Shown here: one piece after another, positions 8,130-18,729 of the stretch
Layout: every line of letters begins with the position of its first letter
Position numbering within the stretch: the first letter of the stretch is position 1
Assembly (NCBI RefSeq): GCF_000485595.1
Contig: NW_014577366.1
Span: 80,475 to 107,665 of the forward strand
Source: Priapulus caudatus
Lineage: Eukaryota > Priapulida > Priapulimorpha > Priapulimorphida > Priapulidae
Length of the DNA: 27,191 nucleotides
Direction: 5' to 3'
The notes under the pieces: generated by a model
Seen by the model: only the letters and a program-made list of their open reading frames with translations
What the model was told of the DNA's origin: nothing
Database searches by the model: none
Position numbers and translations under genes: made by a program

Positions 8130-8410
8130 TGTTACAATAATTACTAGTACTACTACTACTACTACTACTACTACTCAAGTGTTAAGCGAGAAGGGAACTT
8201 GTGGCTACTAGTACTACTAGACTGTTACGTGTTGTATCTTACTAAATGATGCATCAACACAGTTATGTAAGTAGTGTAGATTTATTCAACTCATCTCAAC
8301 TACAACATGGAAGCTTCTCCCCTCTTACATCCCGGATGTACGCGTAGCGCCATCTACTGGTATAATAACTCATAAAGTATCACTTAACGCTTAACAGTAA
8401 TTACGGAACA
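8130..8410 (-). mobile_element. LTR of a retrotransposon (3' LTR, minus orientation), copy 1
   Basis: On the minus strand it starts TGTTCCGTAATTACTG and ends in the reverse complement of TGTTACAATAATTACTA. These are imperfect inverted ends of TG...CA form. AATAAA (minus) lies at 8281-8286. A (ACT)n microsatellite lies at about 8149-8175. Immediately outside, on the minus strand, is GAGGGGGAA, a classic polypurine tract, so this is a 3' LTR whose internal region lies at higher coordinates. The length is 281 bases. The GAGGGGGA-TGTT junction resembles Ty1/Copia elements, although in the second copy (26036-26337) Gypsy sequence follows. Confidence 0.6.
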
Positions 8411-9739
8411 TTCCCCCTCATATGATCAGTTATAGAATGATGGCATCATTTGTGACAATGCGTTACCAACAGCAGTCGTTTTGATCGACTCTATGATATG
8501 TCATATTTCTGGCGTTCAATTTGCGTAGTGTTTGTGTATTCGCGGTGATATTATCGACAACTTATCTGATGCGATAGTGATTCGATTGAACTATGTCGAA
8601 AGGATGGGGACCTATAAATACAATAAGTATAGACTCAACAAAATACTGAGAATCGTTCTTTGGTGCTATTTGTCCCCTGCTTATTATACATCAGTTTGTC
8701 TGTTGTGATATCTGTGGGTCCTCGGCAATGATGTTAATGGTGAACGCTCTACCTTCTGTCGTCCTATACTCAGGTAAGCAGAACGCCCAGAACAATTAAG
8801 TAAATCACCATCTGAGCAATCAGTCCACGTTCAGACACATATACCCCAGGCTAGCTCCTATGTACACGTCGACATCATCTCCACGGCGTAGAACAGCAAT
8901 GACTCAACAAATCGCTGACTAGCGTGAGGAGCCGACTCATAAAACAATACCCAGAGAATCGAGCGGCATATATGTCTGCGCGTCGACTCGCCAATAGACC
9001 CGTACTCACTAATAATGAGATTAAAGACCATCTGTTATCTCGCTAACATATCACCGCTAATCCGTCAGACTTACCTGGGTGTCTATTTTCGTGCCGTTAC
9101 AAGCACATGGACAAACCCGGTGATAACAAAGACCCACACATCTTCGGCAACCCTCGTAACTCACAAGGCCTACTCGCCGCGCTTCACTGGTTTTGCACAC
9201 CGAACCCATCCCAAAACCCAAAACCGTCCGCGACTATCACACGGCAGAGCCCATACGCATAATACAGAAACGTCATTTGGTGAAGACGAGGCTAACGTGT
9301 CGTTTGGTTTGTCTATATTCTACGCCGCCCGCTACTATACCCGGCCCCATTAATGTCGCGAGGCCAGAAATCTGACATACACAATCGCTATCTGCATAGC
9401 ACTAAAGGAGACGCGAGCCGAGACGATGAGTATACTGAAAACCTCCTGTTCCACAAACCACTTAGCTCGCGCAATGTCACTACTTTGCGATCACACGTCA
9501 GCTGTGGCGACCACGACTCGCCTGGAACGCATAACACTATATTCGCTGCCTAGCAACACTGCCGGACAAGCTCAACTTTTCTGACGAGCTCGCCACAATT
9601 AAATCATACATAGCATTTTGATGCTGATATTCCAGAACTGATAGTGAGCACAGGTCTTTCTATAACCAGCACGCAACGGCGCTTGACATTTGCGAGTCGG
9701 CTGCTGCAATGTGCGGCGCGGCCTGACGCCGTTTCGTGA
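8411..9739. other. No gene recognised; start of the 8.6-kb extra segment
   Basis: After the polypurine tract (8411-8418) this stretch has no counterpart in the second copy of the duplication. It has a TATA-like CCTATAAATACAAT near 8612 on the plus strand but no convincing gene. The longest plus frame (9015-9353) has no recognisable motif. The region lies in the part of the window that looks unpolished, so coding content could be masked. Confidence 0.4.
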
Positions 9740-11151
9740 CTATGTCTGGTAGTGTGTGCTGTTGTGTGCGTGCCGACCGCTCAGCAGATGCCCCGTTCTT
9801 GTTTTATCGCAGCTTGCACTGCGTATCAGCTCTTCCACTGCCCTGCGCTTCACGAGTTGGTTCGAGATCAGTGTGTGGATGCGTGGATGACTGGGGTCTT
9901 CACTAAGACTATGCACGAGATAGCTATCTTGAATCTGACCACGTGAGATCCGAACTTGCACCCAGAAGAGCAAGTCGTAGGAGCGCTAGGTTGTCGGGCA
10001 TTCAGCAAATCATCAGGCATCGGTCTATTCTCGCAGCTAGACCAGTCTGAGAAACCTCCCATGTAAAGGCATATCTCCATTGCCGTCAGCATGACTCCGG
10101 AATATGACTGAGCCGAGAGGAGAGACTATCGTCGAGAGTTGCAGAGACGCGAGTAGCATTCGCATATCACGCTCAGGCGATCGAGATCAGAGACACCTGT
10201 ACTATAGTAAGTATCCGCGCGAAAACTCTCGGGCCATTCAGACTGACTCGCTTGTGCACAGCGAGGAATCCCGGCCCGTTGAGAGACCACGAGGGAGTGC
10301 CGAACGAAGGTTAGGAAATAGCCATTCCTCATTCGACTGCACAAATCGCTGGGGCTTCCTGCTTATCGCTGTTCTGAGCATAGTGATGACTGCCACGTGA
10401 ATGAACGGCGACCAAGATGACGGAGTATGCCTCAGTATATGAATAACAGGACCGTAGAGACCGCAGTTTTGCGACAAGAACGTAATGAAGCCGCAGAGTT
10501 CCTGTTGGCTAGACCTCGTACCGCGAAGGGAGAGACGAGAAGAGCGAGCAGAGAGTGCTCGGTGGTGCTGTAGGGTTGTGTGTACCGGATGCCACTGTCC
10601 GTCCGAGTTAGAACGGTTTGCGAGCGTCAATGATGCTGCTAGATCTAGCGTGCTCGGTCTCCGGAGCAGTATCGTCTTGCAGAGTCACGGCGCAGCCGCT
10701 GCTGCTGGATGAGCCTCCATCCTCCGGCACTGTTACCAGCCTTCCAACGGGGGCTGATCGTCTTGGCGGTGCCCGTCGTTCGCGCGCGACAGAGTAGTAA
10801 GACGGTGGAGCCATTTTTTGTAGCTCTTGTGCGGGTAGCGTCCGCGATCCCACGGCTCAGTCTAAATCCAGTCTATCTGCAGATAGCTGCCGCACCGCGC
10901 TAGGCTGCACAGAGAGAGCGAACGCCACAGCGTGATACATCACTGGCATCTGAGACAACGTGGATACGACAAAGTAGACACAAGTCCCGCCCAAAACTCT
11001 TTGCCTCAAGTTGTAGTGTGTGAAGAGTCACTGCGGTCGCAAACTGCACAGACAAACGATTGACATCGGCGACCACCAACAGTGGTTCCGGTACGTCGTG
11101 CTCAAGTGGGTGCAATCGCGGCAGGAGACTCGCCCACCTGTCGATCTGCAT
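9740..11151 (-). pseudogene. Possible degenerate Ty1/Copia RT-RNase H traces
   Basis: Several minus-strand frames carry fragments resembling Copia pol in the right order. Near 10900-11150 PLLVVADVNR and LEAKSFGRDLCLL recall the region from YVDD to 'LGEAK.FLG'. Near 10027-10056 GFSDWSSCEN recalls the RNase H GYSDADW motif. Near 9868-9905 IVLVKTPVIHAST recalls 'SAI.LAKNP..H.RTKHI'. The spacing between the last two is about 75 bases too short, the frames are broken, and the nearest LTR is 1.3 kb away. I rate this as suggestive only; integrase and gag were not found. Confidence 0.3.
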
Positions 11152-14100
11152 CCATACCGAACGTTCTGAGACTCAAGCTTGGTACACCCATATCACATAG
11201 CGTAGAAAGAATCAGCTATGAAGCGATATGAGCCGAGATTCAGCACAAGCACGTCTTAAAAGGAGGAGAGATTCGTGACCAGAGGCGTGGATCGCTGAGC
11301 AACTGAAACTCTCTGCTATCAAGCTAGAATCGCTCGAAATACCCCGTAAATCTCATATGCGGCTATAATTGGTCATCCCGTCACACCGATCAACCACGCA
11401 CCACGCACGCACGCACGCATGCAAATCACTAGCAGAAACGACTCCTATCACAACGCGCGCCTGCATACGCTCAAATGCGGCAACCCACCATAGACCGCCC
11501 ACGCCACGCGGCTACCGCTGTGCACCCTTCTGCGCCAATTCTGTCTCACACACACGACGACACCGTGCTACAGCGTTCTTCTTTGCTTTACGGCTCGATC
11601 TACCGTCTGGCCAACTAGAATTCTGTTCGCGATCTACCCCCTAACGACCCACCCAGCGTTAATTTAAGTACTGACATTCCTATAATTCCTGCTAAAACGA
11701 GAGCAACAACTATATCTCAACAAATACTATAATTGATCAAGACTTGAAGCTCGGATAGGGCCAGTGTTACAGACAGGACGCCGCATCCTCACAATACCAG
11801 ACAGCGTGAGGCCACACCGAACATTAGGCGCGTCGAACGCGACATCTCTTGCTGGCGTTCTCACACCTCCTATCATTCACAAGCGTCTATGCTGCTGAAC
11901 CACCTAGAGTTGTGTCATGCTCGAGAGCTGGCGCAAATACTGTAACACCTACACCATTATCGTTCTGAGTTTGCTATTCCTCCCTTCTACTCGCTATGAA
12001 AATGGCAATAGGCCTGTGCAAATTATAATCCGCTGGACAAATAAACTTCCTATATTTGAAGATTGTTCGGAGAGATGCTTGAATCAGCTCTTGGAAACTC
12101 AGCACGAGATCGTCGCAACTACAGAGTGATTCTGTATGCCTGTACTATGGCATTCCTTTCCTGTGCCCATTGGCGCACAGCCCCGGTCAGAGTTCCAGCT
12201 GCCTGTCCACCGATTGCTGTTAGCTGCACATTCGCGCGCGTACGTTGCTGGCCGCTTGCCGCACAGGCCGCGTAATGCTTCGGCGTGCCACCAGACCGCG
12301 TCGCGCTCACCGACATTAGGGCGTGACGAGCAGTGGCAAGTCAGTGCTCCGCTCCCGCGTACATCGAATTTGCATTCGTGCAGCTGACCGGTCGCAAGAA
12401 ACTTCCGTCTCTAGTCTGCCGAAGTGGTCTACACTGTGCTTTTGCGTCTATCTATGTAGGCAGCGTGTCTCAGCGACCGCCGTCACATGTCTGTGGCGCA
12501 GATGGTGCACAGACCGTGTGCATAGATTTTCTCACCCGTATCGTGCCTTGTAACTGCCTATCATCCGAATCCTATCTTCGATGTGCTACCCTGTTCACTT
12601 CAGGGTTGGGTCGCACAGCGCCGCGGTTTAGCTACTCGTTTTGCACTTGTACCTATCAGGCCCAGGACGATCCAACCTTACCATGCTACTGCGTCGGTCT
12701 TGCGTGTGCACAGTGACTCGGCGGCTGACGTGCTTCCCTTGCGAGTGGCATCCAACGCCCCGGTCTGATTACAACTGCTTGCCGTGCCGCCGCCACTCAA
12801 ATGCTCAGTAGGCATCAGACGCTACGTTACTTCGAACAATAGTCCAACTTTCGCCTTATCGCTCGGGATGCGTAACTTCAGACAAGTGCGGACGCATCTG
12901 GATATTTCTTCACGCCGTCATTAGGTAATTATGGTCCCTCGTACGCTGCCTTGCGTGCACACACCGTGTACAGCTTGAGTCCGTTCCTTCGTGTAGGCGA
13001 CTCTTCGTGGTCACAAGGCCGATGACGCTTCCTGCTCAACTGCGACTGTAGACGTGCGACACAGGCACTGTACCGCTCAATTGTGCCGTCCGACGTGCTC
13101 TCGCGCCATATGCGTGATCCTAGTTTCGTTTGAACGAGTGCAGCACGGATCAACCCCATGCAGGACGTGCCTTGCGGCACAGGCCGCGCTAAAACATGTT
13201 TGCCGGCTGCGACATCAATGCGGCTTAAGCCGAATCTTCGTACCACTTGCCTCCCAAACCTGCCCTCACTCACGCGTCCGTGCAAGAAAAGATCACACTA
13301 ACCGTGACCCCGATGCATTCAAGTCGTGACAAGACAAGCGAGGACCGCGACTCATCTGTCTCTTGTCGATGCTGCTAGCCAAGGGACTCTCGGTAATTCA
13401 TGCTCTTGCTGACATGTCGCGTAACACGTACGGACATGTATAATGCCAACGCTTGAGCGGTGCGCCTTGCACATGGTCCGCGTCACATGGTTTGTCACAC
13501 GGAGTGAAACATCACCTGCAGCGACCGGCTCCAGCGCCCGTACATGCCTTGACATTGCGTTAGCATAACAGAGCACGAGCGTAGCTTCTGAGCTACAGCG
13601 ATGCAACAGCTCCGCGGCCGTGTTCTTACATGTCTGTTGTGTGCCTGTTTCACCAGCGTACGTGCTTGCCGTCCACGGGCCGCGGTACTGTCCGCTTTGC
13701 GCCGGTCTCCAGCCATGCCCGTTGGCATGGCCCTCTAGACCGTTTACCGAGTCTCATTAGGAACTATGCACGGTGGGGATCGCATGGCCTTCTACCACGA
13801 CGATCACCGCTACTGTCCCTGTTCTTCTGTCCGTTCGGCACTCTACACTCACCGAGACACACACACGTTCTTCAGCACCGACTCCTACAGCTGCATAGCC
13901 GTCCCTGTTGCTAGCGGGGCCTTCTCAACGTGGATCACTATCACATCATCGTGAGGCCATGTGCTCCACGTGCCCAGCAGCACGATACTTCTGCGCCTGT
14001 TGAACAGCTCTATCCATCGGGAATGAGATCTAGATTCACAGTATAGCTTGAGCACCATTGTACTGGCACTATGCCACGCTCGCGAGCTGCACCGTTGCTG

Positions 14101-16239
14101 TCCGCTTCTCTGACCACGTTCGATCAACCAATAGCATCATGTCTGAGCAAACCAGAGTTACTTCCATGTACCCTGAATTGACTTGCTTGAGCCGTCGCCA
14201 CCACACCGGCGCTGCACATGCTTGCGTGCACAAGGCCGACGCTACAATGCTTCGCGTGCACAGGACCGCCGTACGTGCTTTGTCGCTGCACATGCGCCGC
14301 GCTACGCTTGCTGCCGGTGTCTACACTCACTGATGGGCATCACCGACAAACCAATACGCGCCTGCGTGCCGACCAGTGTAACGACTGATCCTTACTCATG
14401 TGCATCCCTACTGCTGTATTGCCCATATGTGGGGTCGTTGGCTTTCTTTGCTTCGCCGAGGCTTTCACGAGACGAACGAGGCTCAGCACAATTTCACAGC
14501 TTTCTATGAGCTTCCTCTTGCTTCTCAGAAACCTACTGCGTCCTCACATCTAGTACGTTTGTAGTGAAATCGGAACTTCTCCCAATCAGTCCCTCTTTGC
14601 ACAGTTCTCCGCCACGTACTCCCCCGAGCACTTCCGCTTGCACTCATACTCTCCCACCAGCATTCGCGCATGTCTACCAGGCAACAAGTCGAGAGATTCG
14701 CTCTCGGAGCGCCTCTGCTGCATCTCCAGCTCGGTACCATGGCGCCAATCGCGCTGCGGGACATCTCCGCCCACCTGCCAGTACCCCATGCTGCCTTCTT
14801 GTTAAAGGCCATGTAGCGATAACAATGTTATCACACATAGCGCTTCCTCTAGCTGCCGCCATCGCCTGCCTTGTATGCCTTTTCTCCAGCTCAGGTGACT
14901 AAATCCTGAACCACTTTCTATGAGCCTCACCACTCGCTGTCCAATCTGCTCTAAAACTAGTTCATCTTCTCTTCATCATCAATCCGTATATGGCTACCAC
15001 CTTTCGCCCTGAAATTGCCGAGAAAACCTTCTAACTCCTAGTGTTGCATTGCCCTCCAAACCTTTCTTTATTTCTGGCACCGCTTCCGGAGTTGCCCGTA
15101 CGACAGTCAAATGTCCATGCCAAGGGTACTCATCCATCTCACAGTTTCAGCCACTGTGCGCGTGTCCATGATGTGTCTTGGTCACCATGACTAGTAAGGT
15201 CTGAGCTGTCGTTCCAGACAATGTGATTCCCCCCATCCTCTCGTTCAGCCACTGATCACAAGTGCTTTAACGTGACTTGCACGCAATGCTGGCTTGCACT
15301 CCAGGTTAGCCTGCGACATCGGTGAGCGGTGGTCAGCTTGTCAACAGCCTCACCCTGTTGCCTGTATGGCGGTCCTCAAACTCTAGTAATCCTGGCAATT
15401 TCTGGCCCCTGCCTACCATTCCAGCGTCGGAGTGCTCCTGTCAGTCCGTATAGCATCACCAGAACCTATTATTACACATTGCATTGTTTTGCCTCATGAC
15501 TGGTCAAGCTGCCCATAGCAGAGAACCTTGTCTGCCTGTTTTGTGCACCACGAAGGCTTCGACAGACTTGAATTCCTGCTACGACGATCGGCGGGCTCCT
15601 GTTTTCAGCAAAGCAGCCGGTCATTGTTACGGATGTGTCACGGCGAAAGCCCACCTGGACAGTAGTGCGTGTCGATCTTAGCTCGCGCACAACATCCAGC
15701 GGGCATGATCCCCTGTGGCTCAGGAATTCCACCGTACAGATGGAGGTTACCTTTACGAAGTTGACCTGACTGCTACCCACGCAGCAAGCAGAAGCCTCCA
15801 GATCGACAGGGCCTTTAAGCCAGACAGCTCAAATGGAGCGCACCACTCGGCTCTTTGCTCGCCTGTACCGGCACCACCATCCTTCCTCAACAAGACGACT
15901 ATCTGCGTGCATGGCAATCAGTTCTCATCGGCTGGCTGTCCTTCACTGTAATGCTTGTTGGGCAGCGAGTTCTAATAGGCTTGCAGTTGTGACCTGCGTG
16001 TGCCACTGGCGTCGAGTCTTGACAGTCCACAGCCCCGGATATTCCCGTGTGTAATCCCAAGCCTGCCGAAAAGGCTGCATGCGGTAGCGGTCACCACTAT
16101 ACCCACACTTCGCTGCACCATATCTCAAGATAACTTTATCACTTGCAAACGGGATCCACTACTATACGCCAAAGCCAGCCTTATAATTCGCTCGAATGGC
16201 AGCAAAGTTCTTGCCGCCACTTTGCACGAGGGGTTCTTG
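11152..16239. other. About 5 kb without a recognisable gene
   Basis: There are only short overlapping frames on both strands. An (ACGC)n run lies at 11405-11428. From about 12230 to 14320 there are loose repeats (listed separately). From 14.4 to 16.2 kb nothing is recognisable. The region lies in the indel-rich zone, so real coding sequence could be hidden. Confidence 0.5.
12230..14320. repeat. Degenerate dispersed repeat around a GTGCACAGGCCGC core
   Basis: Variants of a GCTTGC-GTGCACAGGCCGC-type phrase recur: near 12257 (TTGCCGCACAGGCCGC), 12700, 13172 (TTGCGGCACAGGCCGC), 13466, 13664 (GTGCTTGCCGTCCACGGGCCGC), and in a cluster at 14214-14310 with about three copies. Spacing is irregular. 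It may be a decayed or error-laden minisatellite, possibly akin in composition to the array at 3395-4330. Confidence 0.35.
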
Positions 16240-16450
16240 ACTAGCTGGTCCCTAATACAGAGAGTTGCTGACCACATCAGATTTGACGCCATGTTGTTTC
16301 CAAATGGATCAAACACACGCTGCGCTTAAGCATACAGCGCCTGTATGGATGACGCGCTACAAATGGTCCGTAGTAATTAATTTAGAGCTCAATACGATGC
16401 GAAGATTATAGAGATATAATAGCTACAGACAGTGTCTATGTGTAGCTAGA
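16240..16450. repeat. Inverted copy of the P-element 5' flank
   Basis: Bases 16285-16450 match the reverse complement of 7480-7655: ATGTTGTTTCCAAATGGATC, then ATGGTCCGTAGTAATTAATT, then TGTCTATGTGTAGCTAGATT. Weaker similarity reaches about 16240. It therefore lies in the opposite orientation to both larger copies (7.5 and 25.4 kb). Confidence 0.7.
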
Positions 16451-16979
16451 TTTTGGAAAAACGTAAACTCAAATCCCGGTCGCCGCCAATACTGTATAGT
16501 TTAACTGCCTACACTTTCTTTAACCGCCACTAGGCCGTGCGGTGTATTAGCCTGTGCCGGATACCGCCGCTGGTAGTCACTTGCATACATTTCAATTTAC
16601 AACCACTCATCGCTTCAATAATAACTCAAGAATCCCACCAGAGACTCCACTAGATAACATATGTGTTTATATGTATCTAGATTTATAGAAATGTAACTCA
16701 ATGGATTCGCTGGCGCATATGTAAAATTCTAATTGTACACTTTCTTACCGCCCATCAGCCGTGCGATACAGTAGTAGCCTGTGCGATACCGCGCGTAAGC
16801 ATACTTTGCTAATGTAATTAACGACTCGCCGCTTAATAAGACTCAAAAATCACAGAGATCATAGATAACACGTGTTTATATGTATCAAGATTTATTATCA
16901 TTATTAACAGCTATACATGTATTACATTCTATACACTATTATACTACAGTACGGTCCACCAAAATATAAAATTATGCAG
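16450..16979. repeat. Tandem ~230-base units related to the P 5' flank
   Basis: Two further diverged units follow the inverted fragment. Each has CTTTCTTACCGCC (about 16515 and 16741), CCGTGCG and AGCCTGTGC, CGCTTCAATAA or CGCTTAATAA, then TGTTTATATGTATC.AGATTTAT (about 16660 and 16871). The second half of each unit resembles 16385-16450. The array stops at the N gap. Confidence 0.55.
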
Positions 16980-16989
16980 NNNNNNNNNN
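16980..16989. other. Assembly gap (10 N)
   Basis: Ten Ns mark a scaffold join of probably arbitrary length. It falls exactly where the Gypsy element's 3' LTR would be expected by comparison with 26036-26350. Confidence 0.99.
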
Positions 16990-17199
16990 CAATGAATGCA
17001 TCTTAACATTAAAAGTGCTCTCCAGGAGGCCGACCAGGTAGGGTCCGCTCAGCTGCACTGCCTGGCATCCGCCTCGGCATGCCCCGGCCGCGACGTTCAC
17101 AGGGCGCGCCGGCGGTTGGCATCGGACTTTTCCTCACCTCCGGTGCGGGCAGTAGTCAGGCAATCATCGCAGGTCGCTTGCAGCACCTAGTGGAGCGCA

Positions 17200-17585
17200 C
17201 CTGGCGGGACAGCCCGTCGGCTGCGTTTCCGTGCAAGCGCTGCGCCTGTGCTCGATGCCGTGCATGTGAACGTACCGCAGGAAGGCGATCCAACCGCGCC
17301 ACCATCCCCTCTGGCTCCTTAAAGTTTCAACAGCCAGGTAGCGAGCTGTGTCGGTGCGCACGCGGAAAGGCGAGCCCTGTAGTTGTAGTAGCGAAAAATG
17401 CTTGACGGCGGTGCACCACCGCCAACAACTCCCGTGTTGTGGCACAGTACCGTTTTGCTGCTGTCCCCCAGGCCGCCTTGGCATAGCGAGACGGCGCTCT
17501 CGGCCATCCTGCTCTTGGAGAGTACCACGGCCCGAGGCCGTCCTCGCTGCATCAGTGCTCCACGCGTGAAGCCGCTTCGGCGCGC
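17200..17585 (-). pseudogene. Gypsy RNase H domain, copy A (frameshifted)
   Basis: Around 17545-17560 a minus frame reads a degenerate version of the DTDAS.TA motif that copy B preserves (26900-26915). Next come RGLGDSQK-like and ATTRELL-like fragments in shifting frames (17390-17480), then LLKLQG and the RWIAFL-like segment near 17290-17340. This order matches the Ty3/Gypsy RNase H that degrades the RNA strand during reverse transcription. At least two frame changes are needed across the domain. Confidence 0.6.
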
Positions 17586-17589
17586 AGCG

Positions 17590-18360
17590 GGTAGGCAGTG
17601 ATCGGCTTCGTGTCAGGCTGCCGGATTAGTTCCCGGAAAGCGCGCTCACACTTCGTCGACTCACGGAAGGTCCCGCCATTTCCGTGAGTTTGGGCAGTGC
17701 TGAGGCGGGCGGCCACCGTGGCGAACCCCTTCACTGAAACGTGGGTGATAGTAGGCGAACCCAAGAAACTGCCGCTACGCACGGGGACGTCCGTCGTCGC
17801 TGTTCCCACTCTCTCACCCGCCTCCACCTTTCGGGGGTCACAGCGGATCCCTTCCGGCGACACGACGTGCGCCGAGTGAACTCGACGCTTTCGCTGCAGA
17901 AGTCGACACCTTGAGCTGGCCTTGCAGTTTCAAAGCCAGCCTCGCGCAGCTTCTGGAACACGTGCTCATATTTGTCGACGGCTCCTTCGAAGGTTCGTCC
18001 GAAGACGACCACATCGTCGAGGTACACCAGGCACTTGTCCACTAGTACGGCCTCGGAAGCACGAGTTCATCAGCGCGTGGGCCGCTTCCGAAGGTCGCGG
18101 GGCGTTACAGAGGCCGAAGGGCATGGACCCGTTTCTGGCAGGCGCCTCCCTTCGACTGCTGAAAGGCCGTCTTGGGCGGCATCCCGGGGGTCGCATCTCG
18201 GGACTTGCCAGTATCCGCTGGCCAGGGTCGACAGTGAGAACCACTGCGCGCCGGCCAGCGAGTCAGAACCGTGTCGTCGTATGCGCGAGCAGGCGGGTAA
18301 GCGTCTTTCCAAGGCGCTGGTGCCCGCTGCGTATGCGAACGGTCTGCGGCTGCTCATTCA
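17590..18360 (-). pseudogene. Gypsy reverse transcriptase, copy A (frameshifted)
   Basis: Signature motifs appear in the correct order on the minus strand but in alternating frames: GAQWFS..TLASGYWQV (18252-18202), MPFGLCNAP (18124-18098), the catalytic YLDDVVVFG (YLDD at 18024-18013), SPEGIRCDPRKVEA (about 17860-17819), then FLG...VKGFATVAARLS (17765-17699) and ERAFRELIRQ before the RNase H. The YLDD aspartates are present. This is the Ty3/Gypsy RT fold with palm, thumb and connection. At least three indels separate the motifs. It is homologous to copy B at 26930-27191, which covers only the connection and thumb. Confidence 0.8.
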
Positions 18361-18729
18361 CCCGGACGGTCCTGCATCGGCAACCTCCGCTGCAGGACAT
18401 GGCGTCACCCCGTCCACGTATAGGTAACCTCTCCCCGTGTCTAGTCTGGCAGTCCCGCGGCTAAATAGTCCATCCGTATGCACGCCGCCTTTCTCCCCAT
18501 CTCCACTACTAGCACGTCGTGGCCGACTCTTGCCCCCAGGCCTAGTTCGATGCAACACTACCCCGCGCGACCTAGGTCCGCGTGTTGGACGTCGACACCC
18601 CCTGCGTGGTGGGTCGCAGCCCCGGTTTCCCCGGGCGGCAGGCTGTCGAATAAGTCTCTGCCGGTCAAGCAGGGTGATTTCTGCCCCGCTGTCAACGGAG
18701 AACTCCACTGGCCGCCCAGCGATCTCCAC
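18361..18729 (-). pseudogene. Gypsy aspartic protease, copy A
   Basis: The minus frame from 18729 reads VEFSVDSGAEITLL, the retroviral-type aspartic protease active-site motif (D-S/T-G-A), with the catalytic Asp near 18691. It lies between the gag zinc knuckle and RT, as in Ty3/Gypsy polyproteins, where it cleaves gag-pol. The remaining frame to 18361 is Arg/Gly-rich and probably out of register. The flap and second-half motifs are not recognisable. Confidence 0.65.

Larger units (their letters stand above)
6431..8411. repeat. Duplicated segment, copy 1 (P-element 5' half plus LTR)
   Basis: This aligns in the same orientation with 24299-26338. The first 0.5 kb is nearly identical. From about 6940 onward the alignment persists but with an indel every few bases. 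It contains THAP exon 2 (part), the 582-base intron, exon 1, the 5' flank and an LTR ending in a polypurine tract. Copy 1 also has short tandem doublings that copy 2 lacks (near 7780-7815 and 7855-7880). Confidence 0.85.

Noticed and set aside
8149-8175. (ACT)n microsatellite as an independent feature
   Set aside because: It lies inside the LTR and is present, shorter, in the second LTR copy, so it is part of that element.
12929-13285. A 118-codon minus frame in the extra segment
   Set aside because: No motif, no start context, and similar-length frames overlap it on the other strand. It lies in the indel-rich zone.
7500-16450. A single large DNA transposon with long terminal inverted repeats (Polinton-like), suggested by inverted copies at 7.5 and 16.3 kb
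   Set aside because: The left copy belongs to a P 5' flank that also occurs at 25.4 kb without the rest; no polymerase, integrase or capsid genes lie between, and the inverted pair does not sit at element ends.
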